DNA of 5,596 nucleotides, from contig WSZW01000068.1 of the NCBI GenBank assembly GCA_013139905.1, positions 1-5,596 on the forward strand. Direction: 5' to 3'. Shown piece by piece: positions 1 to 5,110 of this stretch. The position numbers and the translations under genes were made by a program. Numbering within the stretch: the stretch's first letter is position 1; each line of letters opens with the position of its first letter. Under the pieces are notes generated by a model. It saw nothing but the letters and a program-made list of their open reading frames with translations, did no database searches and was not told the origin of the DNA. Origin of the DNA: an archaeon. GTDB taxonomy: Archaea; EX4484-52; B79-G9.

Positions 1-9
1 AACAAAAAT

Positions 10-25
10 ATACCATATGTTGTTA
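10..25 (+). promoter_or_regulatory. Candidate distal NrdR box
   Basis: This 16-bp site matches about 11 of 16 positions of the published bacterial NrdR-box consensus (acaCwAtATaTwGtgt). It shares the exact 9-mer ATATGTTGT with the stronger proximal site, 33 bp downstream. NrdR boxes typically occur as pairs about three helical turns apart, so this weaker copy is credible mainly because of its partner. The assignment to NrdR is inferred from the motif and from the nrdR gene immediately downstream. Confidence 0.5.
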
Positions 26-42
26 TCCGACAAACAAACGCA

Positions 43-58
43 ACACAATATGTTGTGG
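43..58 (+). promoter_or_regulatory. Candidate proximal NrdR box
   Basis: ACACAATATGTTGTGG agrees with about 14 of 16 positions of the NrdR-box consensus, including the palindromic core. It ends 52 bases before the nrdR start codon and about 24 bases before a TATA-like element. Together with the copy at 10-25 it forms a tandem pair with 17 bp between sites, close to the 15-16 bp seen for bacterial NrdR operators. The likely role is ATP/dATP-responsive autoregulation of nrdR-nrdD-redoxin by NrdR. Confidence 0.7.
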
Positions 59-79
59 TTAACAACTCTCAAGTAAACA

Positions 80-90
80 TAATATAATTA
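80..90 (+). promoter_or_regulatory. TATA-like element for the nrdR operon
   Basis: TAATATAATTA lies 21 bases before the nrdR ATG, centred near position 85. If used as an archaeal TATA box it would start transcription at about 108-112, giving an almost leaderless message. However, GTGAG at 101-105 looks like an SD and would need a start further upstream, so the true start site is unsettled. The same stretch also resembles a bacterial -10 (TATAAT 83-88), with TTAACA 18 bp upstream. Confidence 0.4.
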
Positions 91-110
91 ATAATTTAGC
101 GTGAGCTTTC

Positions 111-557
111 ATGAAATGTCCATTTTGCGATGCATTCGAAACAAAAGTAATCGATAAAAGAATATCAGAAGATATGCAAACAAATCGGCGACGGCGCGAA
201 TGCACCACATGCAAACGACGATTCACAACATACGAAAGAATAGAAACCGGAAACATACTCGTAATAAAAAAAGATAACACACGAGAAAGATTCGACCGTA
301 AAAAAATATTAAACGGCATAATCAAAGCTTGCGAAAAAAGACCAATTAATTTAGAAACAATAGAAAAAACAGTAAATGAAATTGAACGGGATATATTAAC
401 AAAAGACGGTTCAGAAATAAGTTCAACCGAAATTGGAAATATAATTATGAATAAGCTAAAAACATTAGATGATGTAGCATACATACGTTTCGCATCTGTT
501 TATAGACAATTCAAAGATATTTCATCATTTGAAAAAGAACTTAAAAAACTTAAATAA
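111..557 (+). CDS. nrdR: Transcriptional repressor NrdR
   Basis: 148 residues, the usual NrdR length. NrdR is a DNA-binding repressor that turns down ribonucleotide reductase genes when dATP is plentiful. A four-cysteine zinc ribbon is visible (CPFC at 3-6, CTTC at 31-34), followed by the conserved RRFTTYER segment at 36-43. Between the cysteine pairs is an arginine cluster, R26-R29. An ATP-cone fills about residues 49-139, starting LVIKKD, with KRPI near 76-79 and YIRFASVYR near 124-132. The ATG is preceded by GTGAG at 101-105 with a 5-base spacer, and the protein begins MKCP as the family does. It leads an operon with nrdD 23 bases downstream, and NrdR-like boxes lie just upstream, so it probably represses itself and nrdD. 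R26-R29 use only CGN codons in an AGA-rich region. NrdR is chiefly a bacterial family, so ancient transfer is possible. Confidence 0.94.
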   Translation: MKCPFCDAFETKVIDKRISEDMQTNRRRRECTTCKRRFTTYERIETGNILVIKKDNTRERFDRKKILNGIIKACEKRPINLETIEKTVNEIERDILTKDGSEISSTEIGNIIMNKLKTLDDVAYIRFASVYRQFKDISSFEKELKKLK

Positions 558-567
558 AATTTGCTTT

Positions 568-575
568 AGGGGGGT
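568..575 (+). promoter_or_regulatory. Ribosome binding site of nrdD
   Basis: AGGGGGGT, five bases before the nrdD ATG, is the most G-rich stretch in this AT-rich neighbourhood. It fits pairing with the CCUCC end of 16S rRNA. It supports the start at 581 and suggests that nrdD is translated efficiently. Confidence 0.7.
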
Positions 576-580
576 CTAAT

Positions 581-2737
581 ATGACTGGTAATATAATAAG
601 AATTAGAAAAAGAGATGGTAGAATTGTACCGTTTGATAATGAAAAAATATCAAAAGCAATCTACAATGCAGCGCAAGCTGTTGGTGGACACGATAAAGCT
701 GTCTCTGACGAACTTACAAATAAAGTTATAACAATTCTAGATTACCAGTTTTCAGGAAAAGAACTCCCAACCGTAGAAGAAATACAAGACATAATAGAAA
801 AAGTATTAATAAAATCCGGTCACTCAAAAACAGCTAAAGCATACATATTATACAGACACCAAAGAATAAAAACCAGAAATATGGGAGAAACATTCTTAAA
901 CGTAAATAAAACCATTGACGAATATCTTAATCAAAGCCATTGGAAAGTAAATGAAAATGCAAATGAAGCATACTCTTTTTCAGGACTTCTTTTACACACC
1001 GCAGGCAAAGTAATATCATCATACGTATTAAATGAACTATACACCCCCGACATTTCAGAAGCACATTTAAACGGAGCAATCCACATACACGACCTATCTC
1101 ATGGTTGCATTGGTTACTGTGCAGGATGGTCATTAAAAAACCTATTAATATTAGGATTTGGTGGCGTTCCAAACAAAGTAGATGCAAAACCTGCAAAACA
1201 CATGGATGTAATTGTATCTCAAATGGTAAACTATATTGGATGCCTTCAAATGGAATTCGCAGGAGCACAAGCATTCTCAAGTGTCGACACACTTTTAGCT
1301 CCATTTGTAAAAACAGACAACATGTCTTATAATGACGTACTACAATGCATGCAACGACTAGTATTTTCACTAAACATTCCATCCCGTTGGGGAAGTCAAT
1401 ATCCATTCTCAAATCTTACATTTGATTGGACAGTCCCTACCGATATGAAAAACGAACAAGCAATTGTTGCAGGAAAACCTCAAGAATTCACATACAACGA
1501 CTGCCAAAAAGAAATGGATATGATAAACAAAGCATTCTTAGAAGTAATGTTTTCCGGCGATGCATCCGGAAGAATATTTTCATTCCCAATACCAACATAC
1601 AACATAACAAAAGATTTTGAATGGGACACACCAAACGCAAATCTTTTATTCGAAGTTACTGCAAAATACGGAATACCATACTTCCAAAATTATGTTGGAA
1701 GTGGTCTAGACCCAAGTTCAATAAGAGCAATGTGCTGCAGATTAAACATTAATCAAACCGAAATTATGAAACGACCGGGAAGCATGTGGGGTCCGGGAGA
1801 CTCAACAGGATCAATCGGTGTAGTTACAATTAATCTAAATCGAATAGGTTACGAATCAAAAACAACAGAAGAATATCTAAACAAATTAAAACACTTAATG
1901 ATAATCGCAAAAAATTCACTGGAAATAAAAAGAAAAATCATACAACAAAATCTTGACAATGGACTTATGCCATACACAAAAAGATATTTGGGAACTTGGA
2001 AAAACCATTTCTCAACAATTGGTCTTTGCGGAATGCACGAATCCTGCCTAAACTTTATAGGATCTGGAATAGAAACAAAAGAAGGAAAAGAATTCACAAA
2101 AAACGTTCTTATCTTTATGCAGGATGTAACCAGAGAATTCCAAATTGAAACCGGAAACCTATACAACTTAGAAGCAACACCTGCAGAATCAACAGCATAC
2201 AGATTCGGACGAATAGATAAAGAACTACACCCGAAAATAATCACATCAGGAACTTTAGACGCTCCATACGTTACAAATTCCACACAACTTTCTGTTGGAC
2301 ACACAAACAATGCAATAGAAGCAATAGAACACCAAAACGAAATACAAGCATTATATACCGGTGGAACAATATTCCATACATTTTTAGGCGAACAATTAAC
2401 AAGCACAGAATCCTGTAAAGCGCTTGTAAAAAAAATAGCGCACAACACCAAATTACCATACTTTAGCATAACTCCGACATTTAGTATATGTAAAAAACAC
2501 GGATACTTAAAAGGCGAACATTTCGTATGCCCTTCATGCGGAGAAGCAGCAGAAGTATACACAAGAATCGTAGGATACTTCAGACCAGTCAAAAATTGGA
2601 ACAAAGGAAAACAAGCAGAATACCAAGACCGAAAAGAATACGAAGAACAAAAAAGCTTAGAACATCCATTTACCCCCAAACCATTAGCCAAACAACCACA
2701 AGAACAAGAAATAGCATCAAGTGCATGTGAAGAATAA
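581..2737 (+). CDS. nrdD: Anaerobic ribonucleoside-triphosphate reductase (class III)
   Basis: 718 residues, full length, no intein. It is the oxygen-sensitive glycyl-radical enzyme that reduces NTPs to dNTPs. An ATP-cone at about 4-95 senses ATP/dATP. The catalytic barrel follows, with HIHDLSHG (168-175) and YCAGWSL (179-185) on the first strand; C180 is the likely redox cysteine and C176 is an extra neighbour. C385/C386 in MCCRLN are the candidate finger-loop thiyl-radical cysteines. The C-terminal zinc site reads C637xxH640 with C650xxC653. The glycyl radical sits at G665 in RIVGYFRPVKNWNKGK. The YCAGWSL signature resembles the Thermotoga/Neisseria subtype that takes electrons from a redoxin instead of formate, fitting the redoxin gene 12 bases downstream. 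After the usual end (EYxDR) there is an extra tail of about 30 residues, rich in P, Q and E, with C716 third from the end. NrdG is encoded downstream. Confidence 0.98.
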   Translation: MTGNIIRIRKRDGRIVPFDNEKISKAIYNAAQAVGGHDKAVSDELTNKVITILDYQFSGKELPTVEEIQDIIEKVLIKSGHSKTAKAYILYRHQRIKTRNMGETFLNVNKTIDEYLNQSHWKVNENANEAYSFSGLLLHTAGKVISSYVLNELYTPDISEAHLNGAIHIHDLSHGCIGYCAGWSLKNLLILGFGGVPNKVDAKPAKHMDVIVSQMVNYIGCLQMEFAGAQAFSSVDTLLAPFVKTDNMSYNDVLQCMQRLVFSLNIPSRWGSQYPFSNLTFDWTVPTDMKNEQAIVAGKPQEFTYNDCQKEMDMINKAFLEVMFSGDASGRIFSFPIPTYNITKDFEWDTPNANLLFEVTAKYGIPYFQNYVGSGLDPSSIRAMCCRLNINQTEIMKRPGSMWGPGDSTGSIGVVTINLNRIGYESKTTEEYLNKLKHLMIIAKNSLEIKRKIIQQNLDNGLMPYTKRYLGTWKNHFSTIGLCGMHESCLNFIGSGIETKEGKEFTKNVLIFMQDVTREFQIETGNLYNLEATPAESTAYRFGRIDKELHPKIITSGTLDAPYVTNSTQLSVGHTNNAIEAIEHQNEIQALYTGGTIFHTFLGEQLTSTESCKALVKKIAHNTKLPYFSITPTFSICKKHGYLKGEHFVCPSCGEAAEVYTRIVGYFRPVKNWNKGKQAEYQDRKEYEEQKSLEHPFTPKPLAKQPQEQEIASSACEE

Positions 2738-2749
2738 AAAAGTGAGATT

Positions 2750-3001
2750 ATGAAATACCTACTTTTCACAACACCAACCTGCCCAAATTGTCTGGCAATA
2801 AAAGAATTCATAAAAAATGTCGAATTAAAAGGAGACTTTATTGATGCTTCAACTGATGATGGCCTTAAAAAAGCCGTCGATTTCAATGTATCCTCAGTTC
2901 CAACAGTTTTGTTTTTTAATAACAATAACAAAGAAAAAATTATTGCAGAAGCACACAATATTAACGACATAAAAAACGCAATTGAAAAAAATAAAGACTA
3001 A
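2750..3001 (+). CDS. Small glutaredoxin/thioredoxin-like redoxin (NrdH-like)
   Basis: 83 residues with a minimal thioredoxin fold. A first strand (KYLLFTT) leads to the redox motif CPNC at 11-14, and SVPT at 48-52 supplies the cis-proline (P51) that faces the active site. There is no signal peptide or membrane segment, so it is cytoplasmic. The ATG follows GTGAG at 2742-2746 by three bases. It starts 12 bases after nrdD and is followed by an oligo-T tract, so it is the last gene of the nrdR-nrdD unit. Redoxins encoded beside nrdD reduce the enzyme's active-site disulfide in redoxin-dependent class III systems, as shown for Methanosarcina NrdH. That role here is inferred from position. The enzyme that reduces this redoxin is not in the window. 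A general thiol-redox role is the alternative. Confidence 0.87.
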   Translation: MKYLLFTTPTCPNCLAIKEFIKNVELKGDFIDASTDDGLKKAVDFNVSSVPTVLFFNNNNKEKIIAEAHNINDIKNAIEKNKD

Positions 3002-3045
3002 CACATAAACAAAAAAACACAAAACACACACAATAGTCCCTATAA

Positions 3046-3087
3046 ATGGGGTAAACTTTTCTTTTTTATAGTTATATTACCCCCCAT
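3046..3087. repeat. G-tract/C-tract inverted repeat
   Basis: ATGGGGTAA (3046-3054) faces TTACCCCCCAT (3077-3087), an inverted repeat with two unpaired C residues and a 22-base loop holding the oligo-T terminator. G and C runs are otherwise almost absent in the intergenic DNA here. It could be an mRNA 3'-end stabilising hairpin or a protein site near the nrdG promoter; no specific role can be assigned. Confidence 0.45.
3057..3067 (+). terminator. Oligo-T terminator after the redoxin gene
   Basis: TTTTCTTTTTT lies 55 bases after the redoxin stop codon. Oligo-T on the coding strand is sufficient for archaeal termination, so this probably ends the nrdR-nrdD-redoxin message. It sits in the loop of the inverted repeat at 3046-3087 rather than after a GC stem, which is unlike a bacterial intrinsic terminator. 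Confidence 0.55.
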
Positions 3088-3091
3088 AACC

Positions 3092-3100
3092 AATATAAAA
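3092..3100 (+). promoter_or_regulatory. TATA-like promoter element for nrdG-maf-DUF1858
   Basis: AATATAAAA would place a transcription start near 3120-3123 and give a short leader of about 17 bases before the nrdG ATG. A second candidate, CTATAAAT at 3040-3047, would give a leader of about 70 bases and start transcription inside the terminator region. The nearer box is preferred on spacing. Confidence 0.5.
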
Positions 3101-3138
3101 TGATGAAAATGACAAAATAAACTCAATAGAATGATTAC

Positions 3139-3828
3139 ATGGTTCAAATTAAAGGTTTTGAAAAACTAACACTTGTAGATTATCCCGACAAAATCGCAGC
3201 CACCATATTTATGCCTGGCTGTAATTTCAGATGCGACTACTGTCACAATCCGGAACTTGTTCTTAAAAGCCACAAATTAAAGACCATAAATGAAAAAGAA
3301 ATTCTAGATTATCTAGATTCTAAGAAAAAATGGATAGATGGTGTGTGCATAACAGGAGGCGAACCCACACTCCAAAAAGATTTACCCGAATTTATAAAAA
3401 AAATAAAAAAACAAAATATACTAGTAAAACTAGACACCAACGGAACAAATTCAAAAATGTTAAAATCTCTTATTGACAAAAAATTATTAGATTATATTGC
3501 AATGGACATAAAAGCACCAATAGAAAAATACAACCAAGTAACAGGCGTTACCGCAGACACAGACACAATAAAAAAAAGCATAAATCTAATAAAAACAAGC
3601 AATATAGACCACGAATTTAGAACAACCGTATGCCCAAACACATTTAATGAAAAAGACATGCATTCAATTGGAAATCTAATCGCCAACGGTAAAAAATACA
3701 CACTGCAAGGATTTAAACCATCAAAACACATAAATGAATCCATGAAAAATACACCACAAACAGAACAAAAAGAATTAAAAAAACTAGCAAAAACAGCAAA
3801 CAAATACATAAAATGTGATATCAGATGA
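3139..3828 (+). CDS. nrdG: Anaerobic ribonucleotide reductase activating protein (radical SAM)
   Basis: 229 residues. This radical-SAM activase uses a [4Fe-4S] cluster and S-adenosylmethionine to abstract hydrogen from the NrdD glycine (G665 here). The cluster motif is CNFRCDYC, with C28, C32 and C35. The SAM-binding GGEP is at 73-76, and KLDTNGT near 97-103 and AMDIKAP near 121-127 are later strands of the partial barrel. The N-terminal LTLVDYPDKIAATIF matches the longer archaeal/Thermotoga NrdG form rather than the shorter E. coli one. An in-frame TAG at 3127-3129 rules out a longer protein. TGATT at 3132-3136 is a weak SD. It has its own promoter and overlaps maf by 4 bp. Other glycyl-radical activases look similar, but nearby nrdD settles the assignment. 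Confidence 0.94.
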   Translation: MVQIKGFEKLTLVDYPDKIAATIFMPGCNFRCDYCHNPELVLKSHKLKTINEKEILDYLDSKKKWIDGVCITGGEPTLQKDLPEFIKKIKKQNILVKLDTNGTNSKMLKSLIDKKLLDYIAMDIKAPIEKYNQVTGVTADTDTIKKSINLIKTSNIDHEFRTTVCPNTFNEKDMHSIGNLIANGKKYTLQGFKPSKHINESMKNTPQTEQKELKKLAKTANKYIKCDIR

Positions 3829-4418
3829 AAATAATACTAGCCTCAAAATCACCAAGAAGAAAAATTCTTTTAAAAAAAATAGGCCTTAATTTTGAAACCA
3901 TACCAAGCAACGCAAAAGAAATAGAAGCAGACTTTGGCGATATAGACAAAATAGTAACGAAAAACGCAGAAATCAAAAGCGAAAAAATCGCAAAAAACAT
4001 CAAAAAAGTCAAAGAAAATGCAATCATAATCGGAGCAGACACGCTTGTAACAATTAATAACAAAATATTAGGAAAACCAAAAACAAAAAACGATGCTAAA
4101 AATATGATTACAATGCTTTCCGGAACAACACACACAGCAGTTACCGGAATTTGCGTCATAAACACAAAAACAAACGAAAAAATAATAGAAATCTCAAAAA
4201 CACAACTCGTTTTAAGAAAACTAGACGAACAAGAAATAGACGATTACATATCAACAGATTTACCGTACGGAAAAGCAGGATCATACAACATAACTGATGA
4301 TTTCACACTAATAGCCCTAGAATCAATAAACGGTTCATACACAAACACAATGGGACTCCCATTAGAAAAGTTAATACCAATACTTAAAAAATTTAAAATA
4401 AATATTAATACAAGGTGA
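3825..4418 (+). CDS. maf: Maf family nucleotide pyrophosphatase
   Basis: 197 residues, typical Maf length. Maf proteins hydrolyse non-canonical or excess nucleoside triphosphates (dTTP/UTP and modified uridines in the YhdE branch, m7GTP in the YceF branch) to monophosphate and pyrophosphate. Visible motifs are ASKSPRR (6-12), K51, GADT (70-73), LGKP (82-85), KAGSYNI (150-156), and NGSYTNTMGLPL from N170. The KAG-Y-I signature favours the YhdE-like branch over YceF, but the usual glutamine after that motif (KAGAYGIQG) is threonine here (T157), so substrate preference is uncertain. It overlaps nrdG by ATGA, with an internal SD GTGAT at 3815-3819, so the two are translationally coupled. Co-transcription with nrdG fits a role in nucleotide-pool quality control. 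Confidence 0.93.
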   Translation: MKIILASKSPRRKILLKKIGLNFETIPSNAKEIEADFGDIDKIVTKNAEIKSEKIAKNIKKVKENAIIIGADTLVTINNKILGKPKTKNDAKNMITMLSGTTHTAVTGICVINTKTNEKIIEISKTQLVLRKLDEQEIDDYISTDLPYGKAGSYNITDDFTLIALESINGSYTNTMGLPLEKLIPILKKFKININTR

Positions 4419-4419
4419 T
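4413..4419 (+). promoter_or_regulatory. SD-like AGGTGAT overlapping the DUF1858 start
   Basis: AGGTGAT is the best SD match in the window, yet the annotated GTG start (4415) is inside it. In the neighbouring genes GTGAG/GTGAT stands 3-5 bases before the ATG. Here the codon at that distance is ATA (4424). Either the ribosome starts at GTG by coupling to maf termination, or this is a rare ATA start. Confidence 0.5.
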
Positions 4420-4657
4420 ATTCATAGAAAAAATAACAAAAGACACAATAATCGGCGATGTTGTTAAAAACAACCCCGAACTTAGCTCCATTTTCGTAAA
4501 ACACGGACTTAGCTGTATCGGATGCGCATTCGCATCTCAAGAAACAATAGAACAAGGATCAAACAGTCACGAACTTAATCTAGATAATTTATTAAAAGAT
4601 TTAAACAAAAAATTAGAAAATAACGATGAAAAAGAAGAAGAAGACGATGAAGAATAA
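4415..4657 (+). CDS. DUF1858 (hybrid-cluster-associated redox disulfide) protein
   Basis: 80 residues from the GTG start. Residues 6-67 form one DUF1858 domain: KITKDTIIGDVV at the N-terminus, a helix NNPELSSIFVKHGL, then the CIGC redox motif (C34, C37) and FASQETIEQGS. The domain is known from hybrid-cluster-protein neighbourhoods, where a redox-active disulfide is proposed; its reaction is not established. The tail from about 69 is almost all acidic. GTG overlaps the maf stop as GTGA and is the only standard start in frame, because TAA at 4406-4408 blocks extension. However, this GTG lies inside AGGTGAT, which itself looks like the SD. The spacing of neighbouring genes would point to an ATA at 4424, giving a protein beginning MEKITKD. 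Being in the nrdG-maf operon suggests a thiol-redox partner role, which is inference. Confidence 0.88.
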   Translation: MIFIEKITKDTIIGDVVKNNPELSSIFVKHGLSCIGCAFASQETIEQGSNSHELNLDNLLKDLNKKLENNDEKEEEDDEE

Positions 4658-4693
4658 AAAATCATGAAAATTTTGTTATGTATGGGTATTTTC

Positions 4694-4721
4694 AAGCTTT
4701 TTCAACAAAGCTGAAAAGCTT
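4694..4721. repeat. Hairpin-forming inverted repeat
   Basis: AAGCTTTTTCA (4695-4704 core, one bulged T) faces TGAAAAGCTT (4712-4721) across a short loop of about seven bases. It lies 37 bases after the DUF1858 stop codon. As RNA it would form a stable stem near the 3' end of the nrdG-maf-DUF1858 message. It may protect or define that end. Confidence 0.6.
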
Positions 4722-4738
4722 CAAGTGAAACGAGATAA

Positions 4739-4781
4739 TTTTTATTGCTCTAAAATCCATACATTATGCGCAATAAAAAAA
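4739..4781. terminator. Bidirectional T-tract terminator with 10-bp inverted repeat
   Basis: TTTTTATTGC (4739-4748) and GCAATAAAAA (4770-4779) are perfect inverted repeats with a 21-base loop. The plus strand carries a T5 tract at 4739-4743 and the minus strand a T7 tract at 4781-4775. Oligo-T of this kind would stop archaeal transcription arriving from either side. This matches the convergent arrangement of the DUF1858 operon and the minus-strand GNAT remnant. Confidence 0.5.
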
Positions 4782-4812
4782 CCAAATAAATAAAATCAAT
4801 TCTTAGTTAATT

Positions 4813-5072
4813 TCAAATCAGAAATCTAGCAACATAAAAAATCGGACCATAGAGATATTCACTATTAGGATCAATATCATTCAAATATCCAACTTTCTTA
4901 AATCCTAAATGTTCATAAAATTTAAATGCCCGATTTTCAGAATAATTCCGGCACTCACATAAATCATAAGAATATTATTTTTATGACAATACAAAATAAT
5001 TTTTTTAACAAGCTTTGTTCCAAAACCTTTTCCTCTAAATTTCTCAAATACAATAAGATTACCAATAAAAAC
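4813..5072 (-). pseudogene. Truncated, frameshifted GNAT acetyltransferase remnant
   Basis: Reading the minus strand from about 5072 gives VFIGNLIVFEKFRGKGFG and then KLVKKIILYC, containing the R-G-K-G-F-G acetyl-CoA loop (motif A) of GNAT acetyltransferases. About 33 codons on, near 4954-4974, the homology moves to another frame. That frame reads CECRNYSENRAFKFYEHLGF, the classic GNAT C-terminal motif, and then KKVGYL up to a TGA at 4815-4813. The first frame soon hits a stop. The N-terminal half of a GNAT (about 60-70 residues) is absent, and upstream there is no Met or GTG start before an in-frame TAA near 5105. The two defects make a dead gene likely, although a sequencing error could explain the frameshift alone. 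Substrate is unknown; it resembles RimI-like N-acetyltransferases in general. The rest of the 453-bp gap 4658-5110 holds terminators, repeats and a promoter. Confidence 0.72.
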
Positions 5073-5079
5073 AGTTAAT

Positions 5080-5088
5080 ATTATAAAC
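5080..5088 (+). promoter_or_regulatory. TATA-like box of a leaderless gene
   Basis: ATTATAAAC is centred about 26-27 bases before the ATG at 5111, exactly where an archaeal TATA box would lie if transcription began at the start codon. No SD is visible between it and the ATG. It lies just upstream of the recognisable part of the GNAT remnant, read on the opposite strand. Confidence 0.6.
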
Positions 5089-5110
5089 CGCGAACAACAA
5101 ATAATACGTT

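Noticed and set aside
59..88. Bacterial-type promoter TTAACA - 18 bp - TATAAT before nrdR
   Set aside because: The match is good, but SD forms, the leaderless gene and oligo-T terminators point to an archaeon, and such hexamers are frequent in AT-rich DNA. Kept only as an alternative.
59..484. A 141-codon minus-strand open frame opposite nrdR
   Set aside because: Antisense of a clearly conserved NrdR; hydrophobic composition arises from complementing AT-rich codons.
581..2737. Possible intein or split in nrdD, common in archaeal reductases
   Set aside because: The frame is continuous at 718 residues, with all core motifs at normal spacing.
1849..2970. A 373-codon open frame on the minus strand opposite the end of nrdD and the redoxin gene
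   Set aside because: It is the antisense shadow of two well-conserved genes. The protein is Ser/Phe/Cys-rich without recognisable motifs, and the real coding strand is beyond doubt.
3018..3035. Short AC-rich run that looks like a small repeat array
   Set aside because: Only a few CA units in A-rich spacer DNA; no regular unit or spacer structure, so not a CRISPR or tandem repeat.
4664..4714. A 16-codon ATG open frame after the DUF1858 gene
   Set aside because: No SD, very short, and it ends within the hairpin; better explained as non-coding 3' region.
4954..4974. Programmed frameshift joining the two GNAT frames
   Set aside because: No slippery heptamer is present at the switch, and the N-terminal domain is missing anyway, so decay or a sequence error is simpler.
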